Shown here in pieces: positions 26,449-38,574 of a DNA stretch of 64,000 bases. The position numbers were made by a program, and so were the translations under genes. The notes under the pieces were generated by a model. That model had not been told where the DNA came from. It worked only from the letters and a program-made list of their open reading frames with translations, and ran no database searches. Each line of letters opens with the position of its first letter. The first letter of the stretch is position 1. Location of the stretch: the NCBI GenBank assembly GCA_030247885.1, contig JAPDRO010000029.1:232652-296651 (forward strand). The letters run 5' to 3'. This DNA is from Taxawa tesnikishii (nom. ined.). Taxonomy: Eukaryota; Ascomycota; Dothideomycetes; Dothideales.

Positions 26449-26645
26449 TCTCGAGGTTCACTGAGGTTAATAGAGAAGAAGAGGCGGATATTGTAGTAAG
26501 CGATTCAGATCCTGACTGTGTCATTGTTGCGGTGCGCAAGCGGCCATCAGGCATAGAAGCCGGCGTTTTCGTAATAGTCTTCCCTACCTGTCTCGCTTTC
26601 CTACCTGTCTCGCTTCCCCGCGGTTCACGTTACTTCTTGTTAGCT
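26449..26645 (+). mobile_element. Pogo-like transposon tail fragment (not RIPed)
   Basis: Encodes [20 protein letters not shown], the acidic C-terminal tail seen in degenerate form on the minus strand at 39740-39800 (SDSDSDCIIV). It is followed by a terminal sequence, ccgcggttcacgttacttct, whose inverted RIPed equivalent is at 39664-39690. It is short and unmutated, which suggests it escaped RIP because it is below the length needed. It joins the fahA fragment directly. Confidence 0.7.
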
Positions 26646-29444
26646 CATGTATCTCTGACAATACAACAGAGCTGTTGGGGATGAAGAGGTGCACTTACGG
26701 CCAGAGCGTTGCCACAACAGATGGTGGACTGCGCGCAGTCCGGTGTTGATGTTGTGCGAGTTTTTCTTAAACTCGTAGACGGCAGGGGGCGCCTGAGGAG
26801 GGCAAGTTCGCGCATGAGGAATATGTCGTGCGCCCTTCGAGCCCGACACCACGTCCGCGGCGTGGGAGAGCCTCGATCGCGGCAGTGTTTGCGACTGGCA
26901 AGTGCGCAAGCTTGGACAGATCGGCAGAAATGATGGGTTGTGCATCAGCGGAGGGGTTAGCAATGGTGGTAGGCAGCGGGAGAGAGCTTCTAGCGAGGCG
27001 TCTGCAGCAGGGATAGCTGGAGACCTACTTATGGAACGAATGACAAAGAAGCCGAGAGATGCGACGATGACGGAGAAGATCCTATTGGAGTCGTATCGTC
27101 TGGTCAAACCACTGGGGTTGCGGTATTGAGCGCTGAAGGAGATGAACGGCTTGAAGACTTAGCTATGGCTTCTTTCCAGTAGCATTAAGGTAAGCCGATT
27201 CTCTACATTCGATACCCGTTCATTGCGAAAATTGATCTAGACAGTTTCTCTAACCCTGCTTCTGTCCTGATTCTCGTGCCGTCTAGAATGAGATAGTTCT
27301 TCTCGGGCGTGCGCCCAGGCCTTGGGGCGCTATAAAGTTTGTAGCCACGGATTTGAACATTGCAAACCGGCTACATGGATTGCTCCATCGTGAGCACCCA
27401 AGATGGAGTACTAATGTAGTAAGCCACAAGTACATCTGTGTATCCTCGTCCGTCGAGGACAGATCGGAACAGGGTGTTGTCGCCATTAGTTGCATATTCC
27501 GCATTTGGCCTGGTTACTGATTTCCTTGGGCTCTGATGCGGAAAGGTTGCGAAGATCATAGTCTATCCTAGCCTTTCTAGGCGAGCTGCGTTAAGTCATT
27601 GAATATAGGCGAGCTGAGGTCCCGGGACGACGTTTCCGACCTGCCATGCTCTGTATCGCATTGCATACAGCGAATCAGAGCATTTTTCTCCTAGTTAAAG
27701 TTCCGGTTATGCGTGGCGTGATTGTTAAGTGGCCCCCGCATTCCGCTTCTATGCTTTTGCGGAGACTAGCCAGGCACATCGTACAGCTCGAAATCCCCAC
27801 ATTTGCCCTTTTGAGCTCTTCTCCTCCCGTCAAGCTTTCTACATCTGTACAATCTTCGTTAGTGCTTCTGTTCCGTCACACATGACGGACCCTTCTATAA
27901 GGTACGCTTTCCCATGTAGCTGCGATGTGCCATTTATTGAATGCGTCAGCGGCTCCTGATTTCCTTTACATAACAGAACTTCGTGTTCTGCCGTATGCGC
28001 AGCGATGCCGGAGACAGTGGCTTATTGTTAGCGAGCCAAGGCTGTTGCTGATCGCATGAAACCGTGGTTCAGAGGGAATGGTGAGCGAAAGATAGCAAGC
28101 ATCGACAGCAACGCGTACAGAAACGTGGCGATCGTCCAAGTCTGGAAGCGGCAAATTGCACTTTTTCATTTGCTCTCACATCGTGATACCCTCTTGTCGG
28201 CTGATTCATTACTCCAGTACTCTAACTAAGGCCTTAGGATGAGTTTGCATGTCAGGATGAGAGCAATTGCTTTGCGGGAGAACGACGTAACAAAGTGGAC
28301 GAGTCATGAGAATCGTCTAAGATAAATAGACGCCTTAAGCCGATCCACAGCTGATTCGGAAGACTTCCTCGGTATGAATGTCTCGAATGCGTTGTAGTTA
28401 TTCACTGACAGCCGCGGTCAACTTCATTTCCTTGCGGAGTATGTTAGCTGCGACCTGATTGCGGAACGGACTTCTGCTGGCTCACCTCCACGACTTTTTC
28501 TTCCGAGCAACGTCAAGCCGCTTATTACCCTGCATCATGCACATCAGCCCTGCTCTACACAGGGATCAGGTAGCCAGCTTCAGCTCTGCCTCCTGTCCGG
28601 ACAGCGGCACGAGCAGTGGGATGATGCATCATATCCTTACATCCAGGTATCCCCGTTGTATGCAGATGTGGAAACGGCCCACCCCGTAAGTGTACTCAAT
28701 ATTTCGACGTCCAGCCAGCCTCGCGAGCCTCCTGCTCAGAGGTTGCTTTGAGGCGTAAGTCTGGATCTCTTACGCAGGCTTCTCAAGCGTCCCAACTGGA
28801 TCAGTTGCATGGCTCCAGATCTCTAACCTCAGCTGAGTTCAGAATCATCCTTGCATGTAGGCAACGCCATGGTTGACATGTGGAGGGACGAGGACGAGAA
28901 GCCGTATTCCTGCATGTCTTGGGGCCTACACACGATCCCTCGTTGAGAACTTGTCCTGCATGCCTCGCTCATGTAAGGAAACGCCTGTGTGCGCTGGGCG
29001 CTGCTGATCCCAATCGTACCACGTACACATCTCGACCATACTGCTGCTTGGCAATGTCAGGCCATCTCTCCGGTGTAGCCGATCTGGCGCTGCTCTCTCA
29101 GCTCTACCGTGTGTCTTTCGGCTTGCAGTACACATTTCCACTGGAGATGGCTATGATACAACAGCATGTTGATCAGTGTAGACGATCCTCCAGGAGCGGA
29201 CATTAGAGCCAGGTTGTCCCTAGGAAGAAGAAGCATGAGCAGCTGCAGTTTAGCGAACATGCAGATGGCCAGACCATCCCAAAGTCCACCATAAGCAGCG
29301 TCGAGAGTTATATAAGGTGTCCGTGACTCCCTCCATGTGCTCCTCATCTCCTTCAACATCAACATTCCCAAGCCAGTAAATTAGCCATCACTTCCAACTA
29401 TTTCTATCGTTCTCAATCAAGAGCACTTTCGCCAAATCAACAAT
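26646..29444. other. Long intergenic stretch, no gene recognised
   Basis: Normal GC content with many short frames on both strands, none with a family signature I know. Parts of 26650-27130 read in a protein-like way on either strand, and may be decayed coding sequence displaced when fahA was broken. A TATA box for the next gene lies at the right end. Confidence 0.5.
29308..29317 (+). promoter_or_regulatory. TATA box of hydrophobin-like gene
   Basis: ttatataagg lies 128 bases before the ATG at 29445, with a pyrimidine-rich stretch (ctccctcc, ctcctcatctcc) after it, a normal arrangement for a highly expressed fungal gene. Confidence 0.65.
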
Positions 29445-29807
29445 ATGCAGTTCAAGCTTTTCACTCTTGCCGCTATCTTCGCCACGGCAGCTCTCGCTGC
29501 TCCTGCTCCCGAAGCCAACAGCCCGCCTCCCAAGCCCGCAAAGCCGAGTCCTCCATCGGGACCCGTTGTCATCCAAACCAACCAGTGTGGTAACGGTGCT
29601 ACGCCATACTGCTGCAATACCGACAACAAGGGCCAGTACACTACCTGCAAATCCATGAGCTCCGGTTCTACATGCGGTTCAACTACAGTTTGCTGCAATG
29701 CCCAGAATGTGAGTCCACATGGTGTGACTATCCCTTTAGATATGGTGTTAATCGCCGTCTTCCAGAGCATTCAACTTTGTCTTGGGGGCGCCACCATCCA
29801 GCTGTGA
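29445..29807 (+). CDS. Small secreted hydrophobin-like protein
   Basis: Exons 29445-29708 and 29766-29807 give 101 residues. A signal peptide is clear (MQFKLFTLAAIFATAALA), then a Pro-rich linker (residues 26-40), then eight cysteines in hydrophobin order: Cys48, Cys56-Cys57, Cys68, Cys77, Cys83-Cys84, Cys93. Spacing is C-X7-CC-X10-C-X8-C-X5-CC-X8-C. The gap after the first CC is shorter than in typical class I proteins, so the class is unclear. The last Cys is in exon 2. The 57-base intron has no stop and is a multiple of three, so retention would give a 120-residue version with 19 extra residues. Hydrophobins coat aerial cell walls and spores. It is unrelated to its catabolic neighbours. 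Confidence 0.75.
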   Translation: MQFKLFTLAAIFATAALAAPAPEANSPPPKPAKPSPPSGPVVIQTNQCGNGATPYCCNTDNKGQYTTCKSMSSGSTCGSTTVCCNAQNVSPHGVTIPLDMVLIAVFQSIQLCLGGATIQL

Positions 29808-30480
29808 GGTAGGCAGCAGCATGCCCGACTTCCTCGATCTCAACGATTGGGCGCGGGTCGTCAGCGCCAGCAGTCGCAGGTCAACAATCGTCGATTGGAG
29901 GTTGGGCTTGTAGTTGGAAGTGGTAAAGGGTTGACGATGGGCGGAAACCGAAGGATTGCTTGGAGTGACTGCTATCTACCCGTTCGTTTATCGTACTCGA
30001 TCACTCCTTAGGTAGTTGCTACGCACAATGTTAGCTGGGTGTTTCTATGATCTTTGAGCCCTCCTGATTGTATTTTTGCAAAGCAGATGGAGGTAGTGCT
30101 GACCAGTCCTGATATACATGAATGTTACTGGCCAGGTCTTTCGGACGTTCCTCCAGGACGGAGATGAAGTCAATCTGCTTGGCGTGGCTAGAGAAGTTGA
30201 ACCCCCTGGTAAGCTTTGGAGGTTGCAAGGGCACGATATTGCCCGCCCATGATTTCTAACAGAAGTTTCATGTACCAGTCGTAGTTCGAGGATTGGAAGT
30301 TGTGGATTCCTATATGCTCAAGCAAATGATTTATTTGACAATGGTAATCTGAATGACTACAGCACTCATCTCCCTACTAGCCAACATCCAACGAGCGCCC
30401 TATACCGTAGAGGACCCCATTCCCTCCCGCCATCCCCGCCTCCGCCCCCGCCCTCCACCAGGCAATCCCCAACCCCCATA
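29808..30480. other. Intergenic, nothing recognised
   Basis: Between the hydrophobin-like gene and the 3' end of the maiA relic. Only short frames without family features. Confidence 0.5.
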
Positions 30481-31108
30481 TCACCTCAATTCCTCCGGAC
30501 AATCCGGTTGCCTCTGCCAATTCGCCCTCTCGAAACTCCTCCGCCCCTGCGATCCTCTATAAACCCTTCCGGTCGGAAACGCGCTCACATCAACCCTATA
30601 CCTCAGCGCGTCCCACACCGCAGGGTTCCAAGCAAATATCAGCCAAGCCGACCTCATCGCCAACCGAGAACCTGCACGCCGTCCCCGTGCCACGGGAACC
30701 CGGCGGCCATGAACTCGCGCGCCCTATGCGTTCGCGTCCATGGCGCTCCCGATCTTCTTGAGCACTTGTCCGAGGCGAGCGTGTTGACTAGCGCGCGCGC
30801 CAAAGTGCGCGCCTGGCGGCGTCGGCGCGGGCTGGTAGCAGCGGTGGTGTGCTGGGGTATGCTTCCTCGAGGTATTCGAGCGCGGCGATGGACTGGGTGA
30901 TGAGGAGGGGCGAGGGCCCCGTGTGGACCTCGAGCACGGGCACGGTGAGGGACGGGTTCAGGCTCGCGTGGCTTGCGGTGAGGTGCTGGCCGTCTTTGAT
31001 GTTGATGTAGCGGGGTGTGTAGGGGATTTGTTTGAGGTCGAGGACGATTCGAAGGCGGGCGGAGCAGGAGGAGCGGTGGTAGCCGTGCAGGATAAAGGAG
31101 TCGGACAT
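30481..31108 (-). pseudogene. maiA: Maleylacetoacetate isomerase (zeta GST), decayed
   Basis: This enzyme isomerises maleylacetoacetate to fumarylacetoacetate. The N-terminal thioredoxin-like domain is well kept: LHGYHRSSCSARLRIVL with the zeta-class SSCSARLR active-site motif, then SLTVPVLE and ITQSIAALEYLEE. After DAARRA the frame breaks. ARALVNTLASD continues in another frame, the IQPVTNL-type segment is missing, KKIGSAMDAN follows in a third frame, then RFSVGDEVGLADI, then PAVWDALRYRVDV and RQPDCPEEL at the end. At least three frame changes and a deletion are needed, one of them apparently a gain of a base, so this looks truly degenerate. It belongs with hppD, hmgA and fahA. Confidence 0.88.
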
Positions 31109-31367
31109 GGTGGCAGGTGGTTCTTGTCGATGGGTGTTGGTTTGGAGAAGAATTGGAAGGGGCGAGGTGTTGGAAGGGATCGCTCTTGAGCACTCTGGAC
31201 GATAGAGGGCCTCCGGCATTGATATATAGGCACGGGAACGAATGGAACTTGGGACGTACGATGAAGCCGCGGATAGCCACGGAGTTTGGATTGGAACGGT
31301 CACGGTCTATATAAGGATATCTATAACGATTCACGAATCGAGTCCAGCTTCAGTGCTGGCTGACAAG

Positions 31368-32562
31368 TTACTTCGACCCGTTGACGCCGTTCGTGGACCC
31401 ATTGACGCCATTTGTGGTGCCGTCAGTGTTGGTGAGTGTGTTCGGAATGTCGTACTTGTACTTCTCCTCGCGTTCCTGTAGAAAGCGTTAGATGGAGTCA
31501 CACAACACTCGCGCGATGGTCTCGCTTACCCAGTACTTGTTGAAACCCACACCCTCGCACACTTCCGAGTAGCTCAAGATCATGGGCGGCGCGCCCTCCG
31601 TCATACTCTTCTTCAACGCCTCCAGAGTCTCTCTAATGGACTTGAGCTTAGCTGCCACCAGTGTCCACGGGTACGCCACAGCGCAGAAGCCGAGCTCGGC
31701 GAGATCCTTGGCGGAAAGGTTCTCCGTCTTTCCACCCTCGATGATGTTTGCGAAAGTGGGGAGCCCGAGCTCCTCGACGCACCTGCGCATCGAGTCGCGG
31801 TCCGGCAGGGCCTCAACGAAGACGGCATCGACACCGATCCTCTTGAACTCCTTTGCTCTTGCCATTGCCTCTTCCCAGCCGTGCATCAGGGCGTCTGTTC
31901 TCGCGAGGACGAAGATGTCTCTGCCTTCGTCGCGGGCGTCGCAGGCAGCTTGGATACGGGCGAATGCTTCGCCGCGGGACACGACCGCCTTTCCTTTCGT
32001 GTGGCCACATCCTGGACTTGGTGTTAGTGGCGCTTGTCCGTGAGGGCATGGGTATCTTGCAGCTTACTCTTTGGCCATGTCTGGTCCTCAATCATAATAC
32101 CCGCTGCACCGGCCTGAGCGTAGCACTCGACTGTCCTCTTGACGTTCATAGGGCTGCCGTATCCGGTATCACCGTCCGCCATGACTGGTACGGTGCACTG
32201 TCTCGTGGCCTCCTGGATCTTGTCGCACATCTCTGCCATCGCAATGTATCCAGTGTCTGGCAACCCGTACGAGCTAGCCACTGGGTAACCGGCCAAGAAC
32301 ACCATTGGGAAACCTGCTTCCTCGACCAAACGCGAGGAGAGGCCGTCGTAGGAGCAGCAGTGGGCGAGAATCTTAGAGGGATCCTGGTGGGCTTCGAGCA
32401 TCATGGTTCTGAGCCGGGAGGCTTGGATGGAGGGATCTTGCCGCGGACATTCTTCAGTTCGAGGTTGACGTCCTGTGTGACGCCCTGCTTGCCGGGCTTT
32501 GTGTTGTTGGGGACATCGAAGCGGAACGGGTACTCGACGGTGTTGACGATGGACTTGGACAT
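31368..32562 (-). pseudogene. Isocitrate lyase/PEP mutase superfamily enzyme, one frameshift
   Basis: Exons 32562-32068, 32011-31530 and 31475-31368, with introns of 56 and 54 bases. The family core is plain: FLAGYPVASSYGLPDTGY, the Mg-binding MADGDTGYG, GIMIEDQTWPK, then KRCGH across the first splice, ILARTD-like and LPTFANIIEGG. KRCGH with its Cys marks carbon-carbon lyases (methylisocitrate lyase, oxaloacetate hydrolase types) rather than phosphonomutases. A Gly/Asn/Ser-rich tail with two NGVNGS copies ends the protein. One base is missing near 32435-32440: NVRGK leads on to PSIQASRLRTMMLEA one frame over. Restoring it gives 361 residues. The substrate is unknown. It may be intact if that base is an error. 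Confidence 0.8.
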
Positions 32563-33067
32563 TTTGAGCTTGGGTATATGGGATGGAGAATCGTTATTGG
32601 GGAATAGGTCTTGGGATGTGTTTGATCTGGGCATTCAGGAGCGGCTCGAAAAGTGTTTTATATGTCAACAAAGGTGCCACGAACCCCGCAGCTCCATTCA
32701 GAACACGGTTGCCTCATGGAGGCGAGCCGGGAGTTGCCTGACTGGGCATACCAGATGCGGAGAACTGCGGATACTGCAGGATGCCAATAGCGCGGTGGAT
32801 CCGCGCCATTGTGATGGGGTCTGGATAGGGAACAACAAATTACCCCGGCCTTAGGGAGCGGAAGCCGGTACTTCTCCGCGATTCTGGGCTCCCAACTTGC
32901 GGGGCCCCGTCTGCCCCAGTTTCTGCACCGATCGGCTCCCAACGGACCTGTTGCAGGAGTAGTCTGTGCCTTAGGAAGACTACAAAAGGAGGTGAAGCGT
33001 CGAGTCTCCGTTCACGTCGACAACCACTTGTACATCTTCCGACCCATCTCATCACATCACATTCACT
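32563..33067. promoter_or_regulatory. Divergent promoter, lyase-like gene and MFS gene
   Basis: 505 bases between two start codons, with no gene inside. Shared control of the enzyme and the transporter is a reasonable inference from the arrangement. Confidence 0.5.
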
Positions 33068-34858
33068 ATGGCTTCTTCTGGTCTAGATCAAGTCAAGAGA
33101 TCAGAGGTTGAGATGATTGACACTTTGGACGACCATAAGGACGTCGAGTTGGCTCAGCACACCGTGTCTGAAAGTCGCAATGCCTACATTCGGAAGCAGG
33201 TATCATCAGCATCCCGGTTCCAAAATCGCAAGTAATGCTCTGCTGACCTCTACCAGTTTGATCGTAGAGTGTTACCCATTGTCTGCGTTCTCTACGTGCT
33301 GTCGTATCTCGATCGCGGCAACATAGGCAATGCAAAAACAGCGGGAGCGGACGTGGCCCTGCATCTCAACAGCGACCAGTGGGCTTGGGTGCTCAACTCC
33401 TTCTATATATGCTACGTCCTTTTCGAATGGAGCAATTTCCTGTGGAAAATCTTCCCGGCTCACATCTACGTGGCTGTGCTCTGTGTCTGGTGAGCACAAT
33501 ATCCATCCAGGATGAGGATGTAGATACTGATACAACTCAGCTGGGGAGCTTGTGCCATGGCTTCGGGCGCTGTGAGTCATCCCTTTGTCTGGCATCGTTG
33601 CTTTTGTTGACCCTACTACAGGCGCACAACATGGCGGCCCTCGTAGCATGCCGATGCCTTTTGGGCGTATTCGAAGCTGGCTTTGGCGCCGGTGCTCCAT
33701 ACTATCTATCGCTCTTCTACCAGCGCCGCGAACTAGGCTTTCGAGTGTCCATTCTGCTTGGCATGTCACCGTTGGCAAACTGTTTTGCTTCTGCGCTCGC
33801 GTACGGAATTACACAGGCCAAAGGCACCATCGAACCGTGGCGCTTGCTATTCATCATTGGTAAGCTTGGCAACCCAAAACCATGCGAAGTCGTTGCTAAT
33901 AGAACAAAAGAGGGAATACCGACAGTGGCCATCGCACCCTTTGTGTGGTTTTTCTTGGCAGATTCGCCAGAAAAGGCCAAGTTCCTCAAAGAAGATGAAC
34001 AGACCCAGGCACTCGAGCGCTTGGAGACTGTTGACCGCACTGCGAAAAACAAGCTCCAATGGCAGCAAATCGTCAGCGGACTGGGCGATTATCAAAACTA
34101 TTTTCACACAGTGATGCACTTTTGTTGCAACTTCTCTTTTGCGGTATGGTGTATTGCTTCGTTCGGACCGGAAGCGTGTGTAGCTGACAGTCTTCCCACA
34201 GGGTCTATCGAATTTCCTGCCCACAATCGTCAAAGACATGGGTTACAGCTCTATCACGGCACAGGGTCTGACTGCACCTCCGTACTTTGCCAGCTTCCTG
34301 TGCTGTGTTGCGGTCGCATACCTGTCCGACAGATACGGCAAGAGAGGTTACATCATAGCATTTTGTTCCGCAGTTGGGGGTGTAGGATATCTCCTCCTAA
34401 CTTGCATTAGAGACGAGTCGAACACGGGAGCCCGATACGCTGGCATTTGGCTAGCGTGTTGTGGTGTATTCCCTTCCCTTTGCATCAACATTACCTGGCT
34501 TCTCAACAACCAGCAGGGGCACTCAAAGCGAGGTGCAGGATTGGCTCTTTTGGCAATCTTCGGCCAGTGCAGCTCATTTGTCAGCAGCGTTCTGTTCCCC
34601 AAGAAAGATGCGTAAGTGAGATGCCAATGCTGTCACCTGCTCCGACTGACATTGATTGACAGTCCCTTCTACACTAAAGGTGTCGCTGTTGGATGCGCTT
34701 TGACATTCCTCATCACAATTCTGTCTCTCACGCTTCATTTCCTACTGACTTGGGAGAACAAGAAGCGTGATCGCCTTTATGGGCCAGTGGATGACACTCT
34801 GCGCTTGGACGTGACCTACGGTGGTGACAAGAACCCCAACTTCCGCTACCTGACCTAG
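33068..34858 (+). CDS. MFS transporter, allantoate permease (Dal5) type
   Basis: Seven exons: 33068-33199, 33257-33489, 33541-33571, 33622-33859, 33911-34143, 34202-34611 and 34663-34858. They join in frame to 490 residues, with all introns GT-AG. The first membrane segment carries VLSYLDRGNIGNAK, the LDR.NIGNA signature of the anion:cation symporter family. Then come the CRCLLGVFEAGFGAG helix, FFLADSPEKAKFL in the central loop, AYLSDRYGKRG (the second-half cytoplasmic motif) and NNQQGHSKRGAG. The C-terminal tail is hydrophilic. Relatives carry allantoate, nicotinate, dipeptides and similar small anions, and I cannot tell the substrate here. The gene is intact, unlike most of its neighbours. 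Confidence 0.92.
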
Positions 34859-35273
34859 AAGGGTAGACTGAGTTGCTCAAAGTCTTGTTTTGAAAGCAGG
34901 CTCTGGGAGAAAAAGGGTTTAGAGGTGGCAGAACTCGGGGGCAAAGAGGATATGACGATGCCGGCTTATGGGTTTGGGCGGACCTTCTGTTGTCTTTCGT
35001 GTCTATAGTCCGCGTTATCGCCGGTTCGAATTGCACTTTACGGCCAACTTGAAGGCTCAGACTCTGCGAAGGTCACGGGTTTACCGCCACCCTTGCCACG
35101 GACTTTGTGAGCGTCTGGAGTGAACAAATCGTGTGCAGGTTTGGACCACGTAAACCGCGGTTCAGAGTTTTGTACCCTAGCGCGCTAGAGGGCCCGGGCG
35201 TGGGACTAGGCGTGAGGCTAGGCGCAGGGTCTCGCCGGGCGGAGGATGCGGGGTTCCTCCAATAGCCGCGGGT
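34859..35273. other. Intergenic between MFS gene and regulator
   Basis: About 415 bases without a gene. It holds the 3' region of the transporter and probably the promoter of the Zn2Cys6 gene. A GC-rich segment (35180-35240) carries repeated gggc/gcgc steps. Confidence 0.5.
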
Positions 35274-37913
35274 ATGATTACCGACGCGGATATCCACGCA
35301 TCGACACTTTTCTCGCCGGGTCCGCTTCACGTAACGCCGGTCTCAATTCCCGTGTGCGCATTAATGGACAGGCCTTCGACAGAACACCAACGCGCGTACA
35401 AAGCATGCATCCCTTGCAGAAAGAGAAAGGCCCGCTGCGACTTGGATGGCGCAAGTGGCCCGCCTTGTGTGAGATGTCGTAGAGAGCTTAGGGAGTGCGT
35501 CTTCAGCGCCGAAAGGTCCTATAACAGGAAGCGGAAGGCTAACGATGGATCCGGTATATCTAGTCTGCGCGTTGCCTTCCTACGTATCAGCAACTTCTCT
35601 GACACGGTGTCTTAGTTGCGGCTGCTTCAGACGGTGCTGCTCAAGATGATCAGTCCGTTCCCCGTCGACCATCACCATTCTCCCCAAGCGCCGGTATGAG
35701 TCGAGGTAGTGGTCGAGAGAGTGTGGAGCAAATGAACCGTTTCTCAGTTGGAGGCGGAAGCGGTGCTTTGGATGGCAGATCATCTCCGCAAAGACAGGAA
35801 CATCAGGCTGACGAACATGTTCCGGATCTTGCCCACTCTGTCATGAAGACGGTCCTCTCCAACGGCAACGATGCTCTGAATTTGCTGTTTGAAGCTGCCA
35901 CGCAGGACCAGAGGAATGATCATGCAAGACATGCAGGTTTCGAGCCCCGGACGAACATGACTCCTGCGACCCCGTCAACAGCTTTCGCCGGGCACACACC
36001 AGTCGAACCGGTCACCATCTTGCCGGCAGCGCCTGACGTTCTCAAGCTTTGGAGGTCTAGTCGATTCGTAAAGATGGGTTGGGTCTCGGCCGAAGAGATT
36101 GTCACTTTCCTGGATCTGTAGGTCTTTCACAACCTTCCGAAAACTTTTGCCTTGCTCAACATTCCATACAGATTCTTCAGGAACATGGCTCCGTTTTCCC
36201 CTGTGCTGACGGATCACTACGCAAACCATTCCAACCACTACCATCTAATCACCAAGGAGCCTCTGCTTTGCTGTACCATCCTGATGATATCGTCCCGCCA
36301 TCACATTCTGCCCGGAGCCGGAGGATCCTCTAGAGGTTACTTCATTCATGATCGGTTTTGGAGGCATTGTGAGCAGCTCGTCATGAGGTTGATGTTTGGC
36401 CAGGAAAAAGGATCCATAGCAAAGACGCGCACTCTGGGATCAATCGAAGCGTTTCTCCTGCTCTCAGAATGGCACCCGCGCGCCTTGCACTTCCCACCGG
36501 AGTCGGACGGTTGGGATTCTGATCTTCTGCTCACTTCTTCGGATGTGCTCGAATCAGACTCTAACAGGCCGGGCGGTCCACCCAACCGATGGCTGGAAGA
36601 TGTGATTGAGCCCGCGAGGAGGTCGGACCGGATGTCTTGGATGTTGCTTGGGTGTGGGTTCTCCTTGGGAAACGAACTCCACATCTTTGACGGAGAAGAC
36701 TACCAGAGAGGACTGAGTCCCGACGACGAGCTGACCAGATTGCGCACCGACAGGGCACGGAAGCTGCTGTACGTGTTCATGAACCAGCTTGCGTGTAGGT
36801 TAGGAACGATGTCAATGTTGCCCCAAACCCTGACTCATGCTGTCGATCGGCGATCGCGACCCGAAGACAGGGCTGATGCCAGCTGGGACAAATTCATGCA
36901 CGCCTGGACGGATTTGACCAAACTCTTGAAATCTCTTTCGGAGATGGCTTTTCCTTCGAAGACATTCACCAACCAGTTGTTGCATAGTGGACGGTACGTC
37001 GGCCTCCTGGAGCACTTCCAGCCCTTACTCGAGAGGTGGCGGGAGAAATATCTCGACAGTAAGACTGCAGGTAAGCCCTTTTCCCCCTCTCTTTTATTTG
37101 CTGCAAGCGCAGAAGAGGCACAGCCAACGACATGTAGCAGGCATGCCCGAATCATACCTGGATCTGCTCTTCATCGAATACCAGTACGTCCGGATCTATT
37201 GCAACTCAATCGGGATGCAAGCCGTCTGCGAGAGGGCTGTCACAGTCTCGGGCAACGAACCAGCATCTCTCGACGGGTCAAGGACAACATTCGACGCAGG
37301 AGACCAAGGATACATCCAGGAAGTCATCGGAGGCAGCTGCGACATGTTGGAAAAAGTCATCAGTCTCGCAGATAAGAACACTCTACGATTCGCGCCTGTA
37401 CGCGTCTTCATCCGGGCACTCACGTCATCCATATTCCTCCTGAAAGCAATCTGTCTCGGGATCCGAAACGGACAAGTCCGCACCGCTATCGACATCCTGC
37501 ACCGCACCGCCCAGGCGCTCCGGACAAGCGTACCGGACGACATGCACCTCGTCAACAGCTACGCCGTACTCCTCGAACTGCACATCGACAGATTCCAGAA
37601 GAGCTTCCTGGCTTCAGTCAACAGGGCCATTCCCACCAGGCACAATACCCGGCAGGCTTCCATGGAGGCACAGGGTAGCAATGGCAATCGGCAGAGGCCG
37701 ACGACTTCGAGGGAGAACAACTTGGGTGATGATTTCTCCCAAGTCGATTGGGATTCGCTAGGCTTGAACGATGATGGTAGTATCAGGGAGGACGACTGGT
37801 TTTCTTTGCCTTTTGATCCGGCAATGGCGCCGTTCGGATCTACCGGTACTTCTACGTTTCCGGTCGGGATAGATAACGACGGGTTAAGCTTTATCTGGAA
37901 TCGGCTTATTTAG
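35274..37913 (+). CDS. Zn2Cys6 transcription factor
   Basis: Exons 35274-35553, 35616-36117, 36172-37070 and 37141-37913 join in frame to 817 residues. The binuclear zinc cluster is CIPCRKRKARC, then PPCVRCRRELREC, near residues 45-70, followed by a basic linker (NRKRKAN). A typical fungal regulator middle region follows (FFRNMAPFSPVLTDHY, LLSEWHPRAL, WMLLGCGFSLGNEL). The C-terminus is acidic (DWDSLGLNDD, REDDWFSLPFDP), a likely activation region. It lies next to the MFS gene and the lyase-like gene and within 15 kb of hppD/hmgA. It could control either set, or be an HmgR-type regulator, but nothing in the sequence decides. A shorter start at the internal Met before DRPSTEHQ is possible. It appears intact. 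Confidence 0.9.
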
Positions 37914-38574
37914 AGGAGTCATAACTAGTGCCATGTAGTCAATCCTTCACACGGTGTAGTGTCGTTTACAAGAACAGTCGCGGCTAGGTTCTCCGTCTAC
38001 TCATTATCGAGTTTCTACGAAATGCCCTCCGCGTACTAAGTTAGTATATACTCTTCACTTTAATCGGTTTAGCCTTGATAATAACTATAAATCTACTAGA
38101 TTTATCTAAATCACGATATAGAAGTTTCTCTATATAGTAATAGAAGAAACCTTAGATACGTAAGTAGCGTCCTAAATTAGCTCATAATCTCTATTTTTAG
38201 AGGTAGAAATACCGTTCGAGATATAAGCTTTGGTATAGACTTACTTGTCTAGTATAAAAGTAGCCACCATTAGTCATGATAGGGTTGGAAGTTAAGAAAA
38301 CGAGTTTCGATATCTCGCTTCCCTACTTATCTCAGTTCCCTACGGATTACGTGACTTAGGAACTCTCCTCCTCTGAATCAGACAACATCCTCAGTTCCTC
38401 TCCCCACTGTTCAAACTCAAGCTTAGTTTTTTCAAACCCACGTACCAGCTCCGAAGAGATTCGAGGAACATCTCCCCACATAGTTCTCTTGAAGGAGCAA
38501 CCTAAGCCGCCCGAGAACACAACCAAAAGTTTTCCGGCCTAAGTAGTTTAAGTTACGACTGTCATGATATGTTG
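37914..38574. other. Partly RIPed intergenic scrap
   Basis: From about 38037 to 38352 the composition turns AT-rich with few CpA/TpG, so this looks like a short transposon remnant. Its right end, ttccctacggattacgtgac, resembles the pogo-like terminus seen at 26620, 39670 and 46950. The rest is unremarkable intergenic DNA. Confidence 0.55.
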
